From: Bacteroides xylanisolvens XB1A
GTDB taxonomy: Bacteria; Bacteroidota; Bacteroidia; Bacteroidales; Bacteroidaceae
NCBI RefSeq assembly: GCF_000210075.1
Contig: NC_021017.1
Coordinates: forward strand, 3,625,693-3,689,692
Length of the DNA: 64,000 nucleotides
Direction of reading: 5' to 3'
Position numbers and translations under genes: made by a program. Within the stretch, counting starts at the first letter, position 1. Each line of letters opens with the position of its first letter. Shown here in pieces: positions 9,803-19,475 of the stretch. The notes under the pieces are model-generated. The model had not been told where the DNA came from. It did not search any database and saw only the letters and a program-made list of their open reading frames with translations.

Positions 9803-11161
9803 TTATTGATATTGTTTCTCGAGCGTACTGCCGGGGTAATAGTGAGACAGTATTTCTTCATATTTGTAACCTTGCTCTCCCATTACGGCAGCACCAATCT
9901 GGCAAAGTCCTACTCCATGCCCCCATCCGGCTCCAGTAAGGATGAATCGTGAAGGGATTTTATCCTCTTTATGTCCTTTTTCCTCATATTCCTTGTCTAC
10001 TACGAAGGCGGAACTATACAGATGAGAAGTAGATAAGGTACGGCGTATTTCCAACTCTTTTCCAATGATGAGTGTCCGTAAGGTTCCTACAATCTTTAGT
10101 CGGACAAGACGTCCGGATGTTCCCCGTTCTACAGGAATTAAATCAATGATTTGTCCGAAATCAATCCCTGAACGTTGATGAATCAGTTCTGAAAGCTCCT
10201 GCTGCGAATAACTGACTTTCCAACGATAGAAGTCTGCTGTTTCCTGATCGTAGTTGTTTAGTACTTGGCTTAGAATTTTCTTATCCTGCGTATTACAAAA
10301 AGCAACAGGTGAGGTACGTATCCATTTATCAGCTTCCGCCTCTATGTTCAAATCGGGAAGTTGTTTTTCAGTCTTGCTATCCCGTTGTCTGATTAGATAA
10401 GGATGCTTTACGTTTTCCCAACAATTTTGGAACTCTTCAAAAGCTCCGCCACAACATTTAGAGAAACGGGCATCACAAATCGCTCCTTTATACATCAGCA
10501 CTTCCCCCCGCGTGGCGGAGACTGCTTCGATGGCTTGTGGTGTTGAGGCTCGTGTAATTCCCTGATAACGCTGGCAATGATCATCGGCACATACATCGAA
10601 ATTTCTATGTGCTTCATGGTCATACCACTTAATAAATGAAGAATTAGGAATGAAGAATGAAGAATTGGCTGCGCTGTCTTTTTGCAAAGTTCTTTTAAAT
10701 TCTTCATTCTTCATTCTTAATTCTTTATTTTTTTCGAGTAGCCAGCTTCGGGAGATGACGGCGTGAGCCTTTAGTAGTTCTAAAGAAGCTGTTGCGCTCA
10801 TTTCGGATGAAATTACACTGGTAAGATATTCTTCAATGGAAATCACATTGATGGCGGTTAGTTGTTCTCCTTCGATGATAATCTTTAATTCCCCTTTGAA
10901 TTTCTGGACTTCTTTGCGTTCCCAATGGAAGTTGATTCCGATGGTCACATCTTTCAGTTCAAAGAAAGCATGTGCATTTTGTGGAGGAATGAAGGATAAT
11001 TCGTCGTACTCTTTCCCTTGCCAATGAATCTTCCCATCCTGATAAATAACTTTCTGTGTCCCGGAAATTTCCGTTCCGACAGAAGAACTAAATTTCACCG
11101 GGAAAGAGAATTCAATCTCTTTCCCGGAAAGGATACCAACTGTTATTTGAGGTTGAGTCAT
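9803..11161 (-). CDS. SpoIID/LytB domain protein (amidase-enhancer type) with an in-frame repeat insertion
   Basis: A 452-residue protein with a SpoIID/LytB domain: [35 protein letters not shown], then [16 protein letters not shown], and the C-terminal signature [15 protein letters not shown] followed by [12 protein letters not shown]. SpoIID-type proteins cut or assist cutting of peptidoglycan glycan strands, which fits a MurNAc salvage operon. No signal peptide is visible (start [20 protein letters not shown]), which is odd for a wall-active protein. Residues about 144-177 are encoded by a low-complexity inverted repeat that looks inserted. It overlaps the upstream gene by four bases (ATGA) and ends 14 bases before murT. 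Confidence 0.88.
   Translation of the reverse strand: MTQPQITVGILSGKEIEFSFPVKFSSSVGTEISGTQKVIYQDGKIHWQGKEYDELSFIPPQNAHAFFELKDVTIGINFHWERKEVQKFKGELKIIIEGEQLTAINVISIEEYLTSVISSEMSATASLELLKAHAVISRSWLLEKNKELRMKNEEFKRTLQKDSAANSSFFIPNSSFIKWYDHEAHRNFDVCADDHCQRYQGITRASTPQAIEAVSATRGEVLMYKGAICDARFSKCCGGAFEEFQNCWENVKHPYLIRQRDSKTEKQLPDLNIEAEADKWIRTSPVAFCNTQDKKILSQVLNNYDQETADFYRWKVSYSQQELSELIHQRSGIDFGQIIDLIPVERGTSGRLVRLKIVGTLRTLIIGKELEIRRTLSTSHLYSSAFVVDKEYEEKGHKEDKIPSRFILTGAGWGHGVGLCQIGAAVMGEQGYKYEEILSHYYPGSTLEKQYQ
10631..10730. repeat. Inverted GAAGAAT-type repeat inside the SpoIID/LytB gene
   Basis: Left arm 10632-10666 and right arm 10698-10730 are near-perfect reverse complements made of reiterated TGAAGAAT / ATTCTTCA, with an unrelated loop of about 30 bases. 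In the reading frame this encodes ELRMKNEEF on one side and [13 protein letters not shown] on the other, the kind of peptide these intergenic repeats give when translated. The frame is kept. Confidence 0.85.
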
Positions 11162-13623
11162 AATACAGCCTTAATACGTTCTAATATTTTTTGCAGTTTT
11201 TCTTTGGATATAGATATTTCCCGATAGATCTCATATACCTTTTCAGGAGTCAGTTTCTCCATATCCTCTTCACGTACTATAGGGAATATGCCGTTCATTT
11301 CAGCAATAGCAGGACTGATGATAATTTGTTCGTCCCCTTTTGCGTAATAGCAGTCAGGACGATGTTTGCTGCGTAAGAAGATAATACAATTGTAAGGGTG
11401 TTCGGCCACTGACTCAAATTCATCGTCATAGTTCTTTCCAAAATCCTCTTTGGTGCGTTCCAAACCATACCAGGCAAGAATATTCATCATTGGTTCTTTT
11501 CCGTTATTATTGGCAGCTAAAATGTCGTAAATCAGATGAAAGGTTTTCGACATTGTTGTCTTATTTTCCGCCTGAATCCTGATGAAACTGTACGGGAAAC
11601 CTTCATAACTAATTTGCACCTTGTCGTTATCTATTAATTCCATGCGATCGTAATAGGCTCCCTGTATACTTTCCTCTTTACTGCAAGCTTGAAAATGGGC
11701 ATGATCGGGAGCGGAAGCTCCAGATTCCGGTCCATTATACAAAAGGAAGTATTCTTCCATAATGTCGGTGAGTTCTATCATATCTTTAAAACGCCCGGCT
11801 ATGGATTGTGACTTGTGTTCCTTATCTACAATTGTAAAGTGGTGTTTAAATATGGGATAGGGATTAACCAGTATCTGATAATTCCTGTAACTGATGAACT
11901 CTTGTTCCTGCGGTCGGTTTGTTTGGCAGAGGAAGCAAGGCCGTGAGTGAATGGAGGCAGTATCTGTCTGTGCGGTAGCCGAAAGAATACGTTTCGGATT
12001 AAAGAATAGTTTCGCACTTAAACAATTGTTACCAAACCACTTGGATATTTTTTTTGTTCGTGACCGATACTGTTCCAGTGCTTGGTAATTTTCTTTGGCT
12101 AGTTCCCAAGAAAGAGTTTGCTTTTGGAATAACTGTTCGATACTTTGCTGAATTTTCTCTAATGTCGTTTTTTGTTGCAGGATGCGCTGTTCCAATTCCC
12201 ACGTACGAAGCCGGTCTTTATATAGATTATTCTGGTTGATTTTCTCAACAGGCAGTGCAGCATCCGAGTTGCCGTCCCAACGGCGGCAAAGGTAAATCAC
12301 GTCGTATATTCTGCCTATCTGATAATCGTGTGAAATTTTCAATCCAAGGGCATAATCTTCTCCATAGCTTGTGTTCGGGACTTTGATTTCCCGAAGAATG
12401 GGTGTGTAGAATGCACGGGGAGCTCCCAGACCGTTGATACGTAATGCATTATTTCGTCCGTTGTCGGGCGTCCATTCCTTATGATCGATGATGCCGGGGG
12501 CAATTTCCTGCATATCAAAGTTAGTCATCATATAAGTGCCGATTACCATTGCACATTTCTGTTTATAGAAAGTATCAATGATGATTTGCAGGCTATGTTC
12601 GTCTTTATACACGTCATCGCTATCAAGTTGGACGGCAAACTTTCCGCATTTCTCGTGATGGATACCTATGTTCCAACATCCGCCTATACCGAGGTCATCT
12701 CTTTCGGGAATGACGTGAATCAGCCGCTTGTCCGAACTAAGTTCATGGAGAACTTCACTGGTCCCGTCTGTTGAATGATTGTCGATGACAATGACATTGA
12801 ACGGAAAGGTCGTTTGCTGGTTCAGTGCCGAGCGTACGGCATCTTTGACTGTGCGAATACGGTTGCGTACGGGTATAATGACAGAAGCTTCATATTCAAA
12901 AGTGTGAGAAGAAAAGTCTACGGGACGGAAGATAGGATAAAGATATCCGCCAATTTCCTTCAAATGGTTGGTGCATGCCTGTTCCATTTCAATCTGTACC
13001 TGACGGTTTTTAGGGTCTACATAATCGAACTGCTTCTCACCGCTTTTCCGCTTGTCACTTTCTACTTCGGTATATAGATATTCGTTGATGTGTACCAGTT
13101 TGCTCTTTTGGGATATTTTGAGTCTCAAATCATACAAGCCTGCATATTGATATTCCTCTTCTGTATTTTCTATAACTTCCTTGAATGCGTTGGCATTGAA
13201 CAGTAAAACCGAGCCGAAATTGAAGTCGTCACGCAGGCTACCGGGTTGGTAATCAATGACCGGAGCTGTTTTTTGCACACCGTCTATCTGTTGGTAATGG
13301 TCTGCATATACCATGCCAGCTTGGGTCATTTCCATTACTTGAACCATTCTTTCAAGAGCGAACATGCCTATTTTTAGTGCAGTGTGTTTGGTATAAAGCA
13401 AGGTATATGTTTTATCAGAATGATCTGCAATAGCTCGCATCGCTTGTGTAGACTGCATTTTCTCTACAGAGATGAGTTCGCATCCGGGAATACAGACATT
13501 GGTAATTGGCGATGCCAATAAATAAATCTTGTCTACCAGCGTCGATGCACGTAACTCCTTAACTGTTTGCACAGTTTCTTCCAACCGGCTGAAAGGAAGA
13601 AAACAGTTGATTGTTGTTTTCAT
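11158..13623 (-). CDS. Tandem GT2-like domains fused to a C-terminal DUF4922 / HIT-like domain
   Basis: An 821-residue protein without signal peptide or membrane segments. Residues about 1-235 look like a divergent GT-A domain ([33 protein letters not shown]). Residues about 246-450 are a clear GT2 domain: [34 protein letters not shown], and [13 protein letters not shown] with its DxD-type motif. After a coiled-coil linker near 480-530, residues about 560-780 match DUF4922, with [11 protein letters not shown] giving the H-x-H-x-Q triad of HIT/GalT/Ap4A-phosphorylase enzymes. The biochemical role is unknown. It touches the symporter gene (one shared base) and overlaps SpoIID by four bases, so it belongs to the operon. 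Confidence 0.82.
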   Translation of the reverse strand: MKTTINCFLPFSRLEETVQTVKELRASTLVDKIYLLASPITNVCIPGCELISVEKMQSTQAMRAIADHSDKTYTLLYTKHTALKIGMFALERMVQVMEMTQAGMVYADHYQQIDGVQKTAPVIDYQPGSLRDDFNFGSVLLFNANAFKEVIENTEEEYQYAGLYDLRLKISQKSKLVHINEYLYTEVESDKRKSGEKQFDYVDPKNRQVQIEMEQACTNHLKEIGGYLYPIFRPVDFSSHTFEYEASVIIPVRNRIRTVKDAVRSALNQQTTFPFNVIVIDNHSTDGTSEVLHELSSDKRLIHVIPERDDLGIGGCWNIGIHHEKCGKFAVQLDSDDVYKDEHSLQIIIDTFYKQKCAMVIGTYMMTNFDMQEIAPGIIDHKEWTPDNGRNNALRINGLGAPRAFYTPILREIKVPNTSYGEDYALGLKISHDYQIGRIYDVIYLCRRWDGNSDAALPVEKINQNNLYKDRLRTWELEQRILQQKTTLEKIQQSIEQLFQKQTLSWELAKENYQALEQYRSRTKKISKWFGNNCLSAKLFFNPKRILSATAQTDTASIHSRPCFLCQTNRPQEQEFISYRNYQILVNPYPIFKHHFTIVDKEHKSQSIAGRFKDMIELTDIMEEYFLLYNGPESGASAPDHAHFQACSKEESIQGAYYDRMELIDNDKVQISYEGFPYSFIRIQAENKTTMSKTFHLIYDILAANNNGKEPMMNILAWYGLERTKEDFGKNYDDEFESVAEHPYNCIIFLRSKHRPDCYYAKGDEQIIISPAIAEMNGIFPIVREEDMEKLTPEKVYEIYREISISKEKLQKILERIKAVL

Positions 13624-15116
13624 TATTTTACTTTTTGTTTTGTAGTATGAGTTGTGTAAGATGTTTCTTTGTCTTGTCTTTTGATGAACAAACAGAGTCC
13701 AAGGAATGTGAACAGGGCATTGATTATCAACAACTCGTAACTAATTTGGTAACCGTTGAGCCATGCTTCCGAATTTCTTTGCAGGATATAGCAAAGAATA
13801 GGAGAAGTGATAGCTACCAACGGAATATATTTATCATAAACTTGTTTCTTGGTGAAGATGCCAAAAGCGAACAGTCCTAAGATAGGGCCATACGTATAAC
13901 TGGCCAATGTGTAAATCGCATCAATCACACTGGTGTTGTTCAGCAGATTGAATACGAAAATGACTGCTCCCATCACAACTGCCATACCGATATGTACATG
14001 TTTGCGTATTTGGCTAAGTGCCGCCTCTCCTTTTTTCTGTGCATGTAAAATATCTACAGTAAAGGAAGTGGTCAGTGCCGTCAAGGCAGAACCGGCTGCA
14101 GAATAGGCGGAGGCTATCAGTCCGATAATGAATAATATTCCGACTATGCCGGGAAAATAATTTCCGGTAGCAATCATCGGAAACAACTCGTCGCTTTTTC
14201 CCGGATTCCCAATGCCTTGCTGTGCTGTAAACGTATATAACAGTACTCCTAGCATCAGAAAAAGCAGAATGACAAAGAACTGTGAGATTCCACTGGTAAT
14301 CATATTCTTCTGTGAGTCCCGGAAGTTCTTGCAGCTAAGATTGCGCTGCATCATATCCTGGTCGAGCCCATTCATAGCAATGACAGTGAACACTCCTGCT
14401 AGGAATTGCTTGAAGAAATAGCGTTTGTCATTAACATCGTCGAAGAAGAATGTTTTGGAGAAGTCACTATCTGATATGGTAGTAATCAGGCCGCTAAAGT
14501 TGAGGTGCAAGTTGGAGGCTATATAATAGATACATAGTATCACAGAGACTACCAGGCAGAATGTTTTCAATACATCCGTCCATATCAATGATTTCACTCC
14601 GCCCCGGAAAGTATAGAGCCATACTATAAATACGGTAAGTATGACATTCAACAGGAAAGGAAGATGGAAAGGCTCGAAGATCAGCAGTTGCAGCGTCAGG
14701 CATACCAGAAATAGTCGAACGGCAGCTCCCAGCATCTTTGAGATAAAGAAGAACCATGCTCCTGTTTTATAGGATGAAGCTCCGAATCTGTTCTCCAAAT
14801 ATTCATAGATAGAAACCAGATTCATCCGATAGAACAGTGGAACAAGCACAAAGGCGATAATAAACTGTCCGACTATAAAGCCGAGTACCATTTGCAGATA
14901 AGAGAAACTGCTAGCTTGTACCATGCCCGGAACAGATACAAAAGTAACTCCCGAAATGGTGGAACCAATCATGGCAAAGGCAACAACATACCATGCCGAT
15001 TTACGGTTTCCTACGAAGAACCCTTCATTGTCAGCTTTGCGTCCTGCTATATAAGAGATAGTGAACAGGATTATAAAGTATGCCACAATAGTGATAGATA
15101 TAACGGCTGGACTCAT
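13623..15116 (-). CDS. Sodium:solute symporter (SSS family), first gene of the MurNAc salvage operon
   Basis: A 497-residue protein with about 13 hydrophobic helices. SSS family features include the N-terminal [54 protein letters not shown] and the later [24 protein letters not shown] region, which contains the Na+-site serines. These symporters take up sugars, sialic acid, amino acids or vitamins with sodium. Lying first in the operon with murT, murK and murQ, the likely substrate is a peptidoglycan-derived sugar or related amino sugar, but sequence alone does not fix it. A TACTTTTG -7 box lies 58 bases upstream. Confidence 0.9.
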   Translation of the reverse strand: MSPAVISITIVAYFIILFTISYIAGRKADNEGFFVGNRKSAWYVVAFAMIGSTISGVTFVSVPGMVQASSFSYLQMVLGFIVGQFIIAFVLVPLFYRMNLVSIYEYLENRFGASSYKTGAWFFFISKMLGAAVRLFLVCLTLQLLIFEPFHLPFLLNVILTVFIVWLYTFRGGVKSLIWTDVLKTFCLVVSVILCIYYIASNLHLNFSGLITTISDSDFSKTFFFDDVNDKRYFFKQFLAGVFTVIAMNGLDQDMMQRNLSCKNFRDSQKNMITSGISQFFVILLFLMLGVLLYTFTAQQGIGNPGKSDELFPMIATGNYFPGIVGILFIIGLIASAYSAAGSALTALTTSFTVDILHAQKKGEAALSQIRKHVHIGMAVVMGAVIFVFNLLNNTSVIDAIYTLASYTYGPILGLFAFGIFTKKQVYDKYIPLVAITSPILCYILQRNSEAWLNGYQISYELLIINALFTFLGLCLFIKRQDKETSYTTHTTKQKVK

Positions 15117-15173
15117 ATCTGCTATTTAAATTCGTTTGAGGATGAATGATTCGAATAAGTTTATCTTTGTCTA

Positions 15174-15181
15174 CAAAAGTA
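15174..15181 (-). promoter_or_regulatory. Bacteroides -7 box for the symporter-mur operon
   Basis: Minus-strand TACTTTTG fits TAnnTTTG perfectly, in the 92-base gap between the lamin-tail lipoprotein gene and the symporter gene. It would start a transcript covering six genes down to murQ. Confidence 0.5.
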
Positions 15182-15208
15182 GGGAATTTATCATAGATAT
15201 GTATACTC

Positions 15209-16489
15209 TTACCTATTTTTTATTCCCGGTGTGCCTCCGGTCGCGTGTTTGGACGAACGCCAGTTTTTGTTGAGCGAGGACAACTCCGGAGATTTCTTTT
15301 CAAGCGAAATGCCGGTTGTCTTTTTGTTGTCAGAATCGTGCATCTCATCTCTAAAACGGCAAGTATCAAAAGTTTGTCCTTTCTCCGGCTTCTCGCTACA
15401 GGAGAGTGCCAGATAGCCTCCGTCGTTATTAAGAGTCGGGAATTTGGGTATTTCTATCAGGTTCTCTCCATTTACTTTATGTTTCCGAATGACCTTGCTG
15501 GTGTATTTGCTGAAGCAAAGATAACCTTTGGATGGAATGGTGATGGGAGTGGAGGAACTCTCGTTACAAAGAGTGGTAGTACTGTATACTGTGCCACTTT
15601 CATACATTTTGTATAGATAGAGAGTTGGCAGAGTAATAGTCTTTTCACCCGGATTATAAATTTCTACATATTCTGCACCGTCAGTAGCATTATCATACAT
15701 TATTTCGTTGAAAAGAAGCATACCTCTCACATCTTCCGGTAATTCGGGAGTGTCGGGATTGTCCGGTAGAACCGTATCGGGGGTATCGGGTGTTTCGTCG
15801 GGTGATGTGTTCGTTTCTACGTCATTAGACAACTGTATGTGATGGAACGTGAATCCTTTACAACGGGTTTTGGTGTAAATGCAGTATATACCGCAGTAGC
15901 GGGAAGTCTGTATATCGGTATCTTTTATCTGTTTTTCTTTTACGTATTCATTCTCGGATTCAAGCCGTGTCCAAAAAGTCCAGTAACCGTTATTGTCACG
16001 TTCTACTTTTATATATAGTTTCGGTGATGAGTCGCCTTTCATCAGTTCTCTTCCCGAAGCCAGTAGTTTAGACTGCTCTCCGTTTTGACGATAAAGAGCT
16101 ACATTGTCTTTTGCTCCTCCAATCTGAATATAATAGCCGTTTAAATTACCGGAAAGAATGTTTGAGGAAGAAGTCAGATAAAATCGTGCATAATTGTTGG
16201 CGGAGGGGTTGAAGGTGAGGTGAACTCCAAATTCCCAACGGGTATTTTTTATAGAGGTAGAAGGAATGGTGACATAAGCTGTTCCGGCGTCTTCCTGTGG
16301 ATCATTCAGATGGATTCCTTCTTTAGAGTTGATGGTGAATTTGTCCATCTCTCCTTCCCAGGGAAGTTCGGGTGTGATAGTGTCTCCTCCTCCTAATTCT
16401 CCCTTTTTTTCGTCATCAGCAGGGAGCGAACAATTATAGAACAATATGATGAAGATACTTAGGAAAGCAAATGCTTGGTAAACTTTCAT
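15209..16489 (-). CDS. Lipoprotein with a lamin-tail (LTD) domain
   Basis: A 426-residue predicted lipoprotein: hydrophobic signal ending IILFYNCSLP with a lipobox-like Cys near residue 20, followed by acidic residues and GGG, as in surface-exported Bacteroides lipoproteins. Residues about 50-215 form a beta-sandwich-like region (GTAYVTIPSTSIKNTRWEFG, YYIQIGGAKDNVALYRQ). After a Pro/Asp-rich linker (TPDTPDTVLPDNPDTPELPE) comes an LTD domain: LLFNEIMYDNATDGAEYVEI, NPGEKTITL and the terminal TGISLEKKSPE. LTD domains often accompany secreted nucleases or surface proteins, but no catalytic domain is visible. Its function is unknown, and it may simply precede the mur operon without being part of it. 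Confidence 0.8.
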   Translation of the reverse strand: MKVYQAFAFLSIFIILFYNCSLPADDEKKGELGGGDTITPELPWEGEMDKFTINSKEGIHLNDPQEDAGTAYVTIPSTSIKNTRWEFGVHLTFNPSANNYARFYLTSSSNILSGNLNGYYIQIGGAKDNVALYRQNGEQSKLLASGRELMKGDSSPKLYIKVERDNNGYWTFWTRLESENEYVKEKQIKDTDIQTSRYCGIYCIYTKTRCKGFTFHHIQLSNDVETNTSPDETPDTPDTVLPDNPDTPELPEDVRGMLLFNEIMYDNATDGAEYVEIYNPGEKTITLPTLYLYKMYESGTVYSTTTLCNESSSTPITIPSKGYLCFSKYTSKVIRKHKVNGENLIEIPKFPTLNNDGGYLALSCSEKPEKGQTFDTCRFRDEMHDSDNKKTTGISLEKKSPELSSLNKNWRSSKHATGGTPGIKNR

Positions 16490-16578
16490 ACGGTTTTTAG
16501 TTTGAGTTATTTCGTTTTACCGTATTTGTTTGAGTATAATGCAGAAGCAATTGCGGTTTAAATAGTTGAATGAGTCGG

Positions 16579-16586
16579 CAAAGGTA
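16579..16586 (-). promoter_or_regulatory. Bacteroides -7 box for the lamin-tail lipoprotein
   Basis: Minus-strand TACCTTTG, a perfect -7 match, about 90 bases upstream of the start codon and downstream of the terminator hairpin at 16671-16722. Confidence 0.5.
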
Positions 16587-16670
16587 AACCTTTTTGCTGG
16601 AAAAAACATACTTATTGAAGAAATAATTGTAAATCCTTTTGTTTTCTCTAAATGCGTGGAAAGGAAACAG

Positions 16671-16722
16671 TGAGGGGTTATCAAAAGTCAATAAATTAAA
16701 TGTGACTTTTGATAACCCCTCA
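16671..16722. terminator. Perfect 20-bp hairpin ending the TonB-to-DUF4857 cluster
   Basis: TGAGGGGTTATCAAAAGTCA (16671-16690) is repeated exactly as its reverse complement at 16703-16722, with a 12-base AT-rich loop. It lies 28 bases after the DUF4857 stop codon on the minus strand. A classical T-run is missing, so termination is inferred from position and stability. Confidence 0.7.
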
Positions 16723-16749
16723 CCCATGTTACATTCAATTATTGAAACA

Positions 16750-17784
16750 TTATTCGAAGCGTGGCATTACATATTTATCTGTGTAAGATGTGAACGTAAT
16801 ACCTGGCATGGAATGAACGTTCGATTCGTTCTCCAGCTTCTTTATCAGCGAATAATCGTTGGCATCCAATGCGTAATAGTTATCTGAAGCCGGAGTTGTC
16901 ACGCGGACTGTCCAGTCGAACATATTACCGATGATGGTGAGCGCATCCGTTTCCGGATCAAATGCCGGGATTCCTGTTTTAACGATTTCATACGTCCGGT
17001 TCTGCAACACATAGAAAGCCTTGTTGACATCGGTCATAAAAGCAAGCGTCTTTTTGTTTCTGAACTCGGTCAGATACAGATGTTCTAATGTCAGGCCTTC
17101 AGGCAAGGTGATGGCACGGACATACGGGCGTCCTTTCACCTGTTTCAGATGAAACAGACGACGGTCGGCATCCAACAGAAGATAACCTTCGTCATACTCC
17201 TTTTTCACCGTCGGATTTCCTACGATTTCCGTTGCCGGAAAACGAAAATCCTTCTTAGTCATAGCTTCGGTAAACTGAAGGCTTTTGTCTTCCTTCACGC
17301 TGTTGGTAGCCATGTCGATAAATTCGATCCCTTTGGAGGTGATACGGAATACGTCATCCGGCATTTTCAGGTCCACACGTCCTGACATAGATTCCATCAG
17401 TGGGTAAAGCCCGATAGAAGGTGCGTTTATATCCGAAGGCACACTGCGGAAGTTGAAGTTTTCTGTCTGCACCATTTTAGGAGTCATTGCGATTCCTTGA
17501 ATGGTATCCGGAAAACGCTCATCAGACATCAACTGACGGAAATAAAACATAGGCAGGATGCTGTCGAAAGCAGCTTCCGAATAAATGTTTCCTGCAAGGT
17601 CGCGGCGCACGGTTCCTTTCCCTTCTTCTTGTCCCATCTGGGCGAAATCGCCAATTACGAAACTATACAGGGTAAAGGGAGTCTTTTCTGGCTTTACGAC
17701 AAAGAAATTGTAGCACCAGGGCAACTGCCAAAGAAGCAGAAAAGCGATGGTTACATATAATAGTATGGTACTGAAACGTCTCAT
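16750..17784 (-). CDS. DUF4857-type membrane-anchored protein, last gene of the cluster
   Basis: A 344-residue protein with one N-terminal membrane segment (ILLYVTIAFLLLWQLPWCYNFFVV, about residues 7-30) and a long extracytoplasmic region. Its content, including FYFRQLMSDERFPDTIQG, DVFRITSKGIEFIDMATNSV and FHLKQVKGRPYVRAITLPEG, suggests a beta-propeller-like fold. It resembles the Bacteroides DUF4857 family, which I recall as a partner of ABC exporters. It follows the ABC permease gene by 41 bases and probably works with it. No function is known; the family assignment is from memory of the sequence type. Confidence 0.65.
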   Translation of the reverse strand: MRRFSTILLYVTIAFLLLWQLPWCYNFFVVKPEKTPFTLYSFVIGDFAQMGQEEGKGTVRRDLAGNIYSEAAFDSILPMFYFRQLMSDERFPDTIQGIAMTPKMVQTENFNFRSVPSDINAPSIGLYPLMESMSGRVDLKMPDDVFRITSKGIEFIDMATNSVKEDKSLQFTEAMTKKDFRFPATEIVGNPTVKKEYDEGYLLLDADRRLFHLKQVKGRPYVRAITLPEGLTLEHLYLTEFRNKKTLAFMTDVNKAFYVLQNRTYEIVKTGIPAFDPETDALTIIGNMFDWTVRVTTPASDNYYALDANDYSLIKKLENESNVHSMPGITFTSYTDKYVMPRFE

Positions 17785-17825
17785 TTCTCAATCTTTTAAT
17801 TTTTAATCTTTAATTTTTTTATTGG

Positions 17826-18494
17826 TTAATCCTGTTTTCCGGCCTTGAACCGTACGATAGAGAGCCACGAGAAAGAGGCTGTCAACAAAGTATAGACCAC
17901 TAAATAAGGGAGAAACTTGTTGTATGCTTCCGGCGTAGGCGACAGGAAGAAGATTCGGAGTAACAATACTGCGATAATGAGATTCAGGATACGGCGTTTC
18001 CATGCCGGTTCGAGGCAAATCCATGCGACGAGCAGATAGCCGGAGATGCCGGCGAGATACCACGTTAAAGCGGTAAGCAGTATGTGGTTTTTGAGCTCAT
18101 GGGCAAGGATTCCGTTCAGATAGATCTCCATCAACAGGAAATTGGAAGCGAAGCAGACAAGAAGCAGTATGAGTCCGGAGAGTAACATATTGCCCGTCAT
18201 TTTCAGTTCCGGATAAGGCAGATGGAGGGTCAGTTTCAAACATTTGCGTTGCATCTCGGGGACAAATTGCACGATTGCCATCAGGATTCCGGCAATCAGA
18301 GGAATATATTGCAACATATCAATGAAGATGACATCCCGTTGCAGCATGACTTCCCATACATGGGCAGCCCCTTTCATTTCTACCACCCGGTTGATACGGA
18401 GCATACAGTAGCCTGTAAAACCAAGTGTGGCGAGCACGGCAAGCAGAAAATACCACCGTGTCTTTATCCATTCTTTATAAAATATAGCGTACAT
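17826..18494 (-). CDS. ABC transporter permease subunit
   Basis: A 222-residue integral membrane protein with about six hydrophobic stretches (YFLLAVLATLGFTGYCML, YIPLIAGILMAIVQFVPEM, MLLSGLILLLVCFASNFLLM, ILNLIIAVLLLRIFFL and others). The opening MYAIFYKEWIKTRWYFLLAV is typical of ABC-2-like permeases. It lies 70 bases downstream of the ABC ATPase gene and 41 bases before the DUF4857 gene, so the three probably form one exporter or membrane complex. The substrate is unknown. Confidence 0.8.
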   Translation of the reverse strand: MYAIFYKEWIKTRWYFLLAVLATLGFTGYCMLRINRVVEMKGAAHVWEVMLQRDVIFIDMLQYIPLIAGILMAIVQFVPEMQRKCLKLTLHLPYPELKMTGNMLLSGLILLLVCFASNFLLMEIYLNGILAHELKNHILLTALTWYLAGISGYLLVAWICLEPAWKRRILNLIIAVLLLRIFFLSPTPEAYNKFLPYLVVYTLLTASFSWLSIVRFKAGKQD

Positions 18495-18564
18495 TCTTGA
18501 GGATTTATGATTTATGAATGATGATTTATGGGTTACGAGTTGCCAACTCTTATTCTTAATTTAA

Positions 18565-19452
18565 TCAGTATTTCCCGGTGAGGCCGATAAAGGCATCTTC
18601 CAAATTGACTTGCTCACAGTGCAAGTCTGTATAGGGCACTGACATTGATTTCAGTTTGGCTTCTGTTTCTGCCGGTTGCAGGAAGGAGAAAGTCTCCAAC
18701 TGGTTCCGCATGATGGAAGGATGGTAGAAATCATCCGATGCAGGAAGCTCGTAACCTTCGGGAATGGTGAAGGTGTAGCGGCGTCCTTTTTCCAGTAATT
18801 CGGCGATTGGTTTCTGAATCAGTATCTTTCCGTAGTCCATAATAATGCAGTCGTCAACGAGACGCTCCATATCCTGAATGATATGCGAGGTCAGAAAGAC
18901 GGTTTTACCTTCCGAACGGGCATAGTCGCGGAGATAGTCCACAAACAGGCGGCGGTAGCCGGGATCGAGTCCGAGCGAGAAGTCGTCCAGTACCAGAAGT
19001 TCCGGGTTTTGTGCGAGAATCAGTCCGAGAGCTACTTGAGAGCGCTGTCCGCAGGACATACGTGAGATGCGCTGTCCGGTAGCTACTTTCAATTTATTCA
19101 TCAGTTCGTAGTACGCTTCTTTTTTCCACTGGCCGGGGTAGAAGGCTGCGTAGAATTTTTCTATTTCGGTGATGGTCATGAATTGGTATTGCACATGACC
19201 TTCGATGAGCAGTCCGATATGGCGGCGCAGAGCCGGTGCCATGGTCTGTATCTCCTGTCCGAAGATGCGACATTCTCCCGAACGGGGTTTCAGGTAACCG
19301 CTCAAGATATTGATAGTGGTGGTTTTGCCCGTACCGTTCTTTCCCAATAGTCCCAGGATACGTCCTTTGGGCACTGTGAAACTAAGGTTTTCGTAAATCA
19401 ACCGTTTACCGTAGTAGTGCGTCAGGTTGTTACATTCGATAATTTGTTCCAT
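18565..19452 (-). CDS. ABC transporter ATP-binding protein
   Basis: A 295-residue ATPase with Walker A GLLGKNGTGKTTTINIL near residue 34, a Q-loop region around EGHVQYQFMTITE, a variant signature MSCGQRSQVALGLIL (family consensus LSGGQ; here SCGQ), Walker B LLVLDDFSLGLDPG, and the switch His in FLTSHI. The Cys in the signature and Asp-Asp-Phe instead of the usual Asp-Glu-Pro after Walker B are departures from the textbook motifs. They may mean slow or altered hydrolysis. It sits 23 bases after the PepSY gene and pairs with the downstream permease. Confidence 0.9.
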   Translation of the reverse strand: MEQIIECNNLTHYYGKRLIYENLSFTVPKGRILGLLGKNGTGKTTTINILSGYLKPRSGECRIFGQEIQTMAPALRRHIGLLIEGHVQYQFMTITEIEKFYAAFYPGQWKKEAYYELMNKLKVATGQRISRMSCGQRSQVALGLILAQNPELLVLDDFSLGLDPGYRRLFVDYLRDYARSEGKTVFLTSHIIQDMERLVDDCIIMDYGKILIQKPIAELLEKGRRYTFTIPEGYELPASDDFYHPSIMRNQLETFSFLQPAETEAKLKSMSVPYTDLHCEQVNLEDAFIGLTGKY

Positions 19453-19475
19453 TTGATTTTATCTGTTATTTCGAT

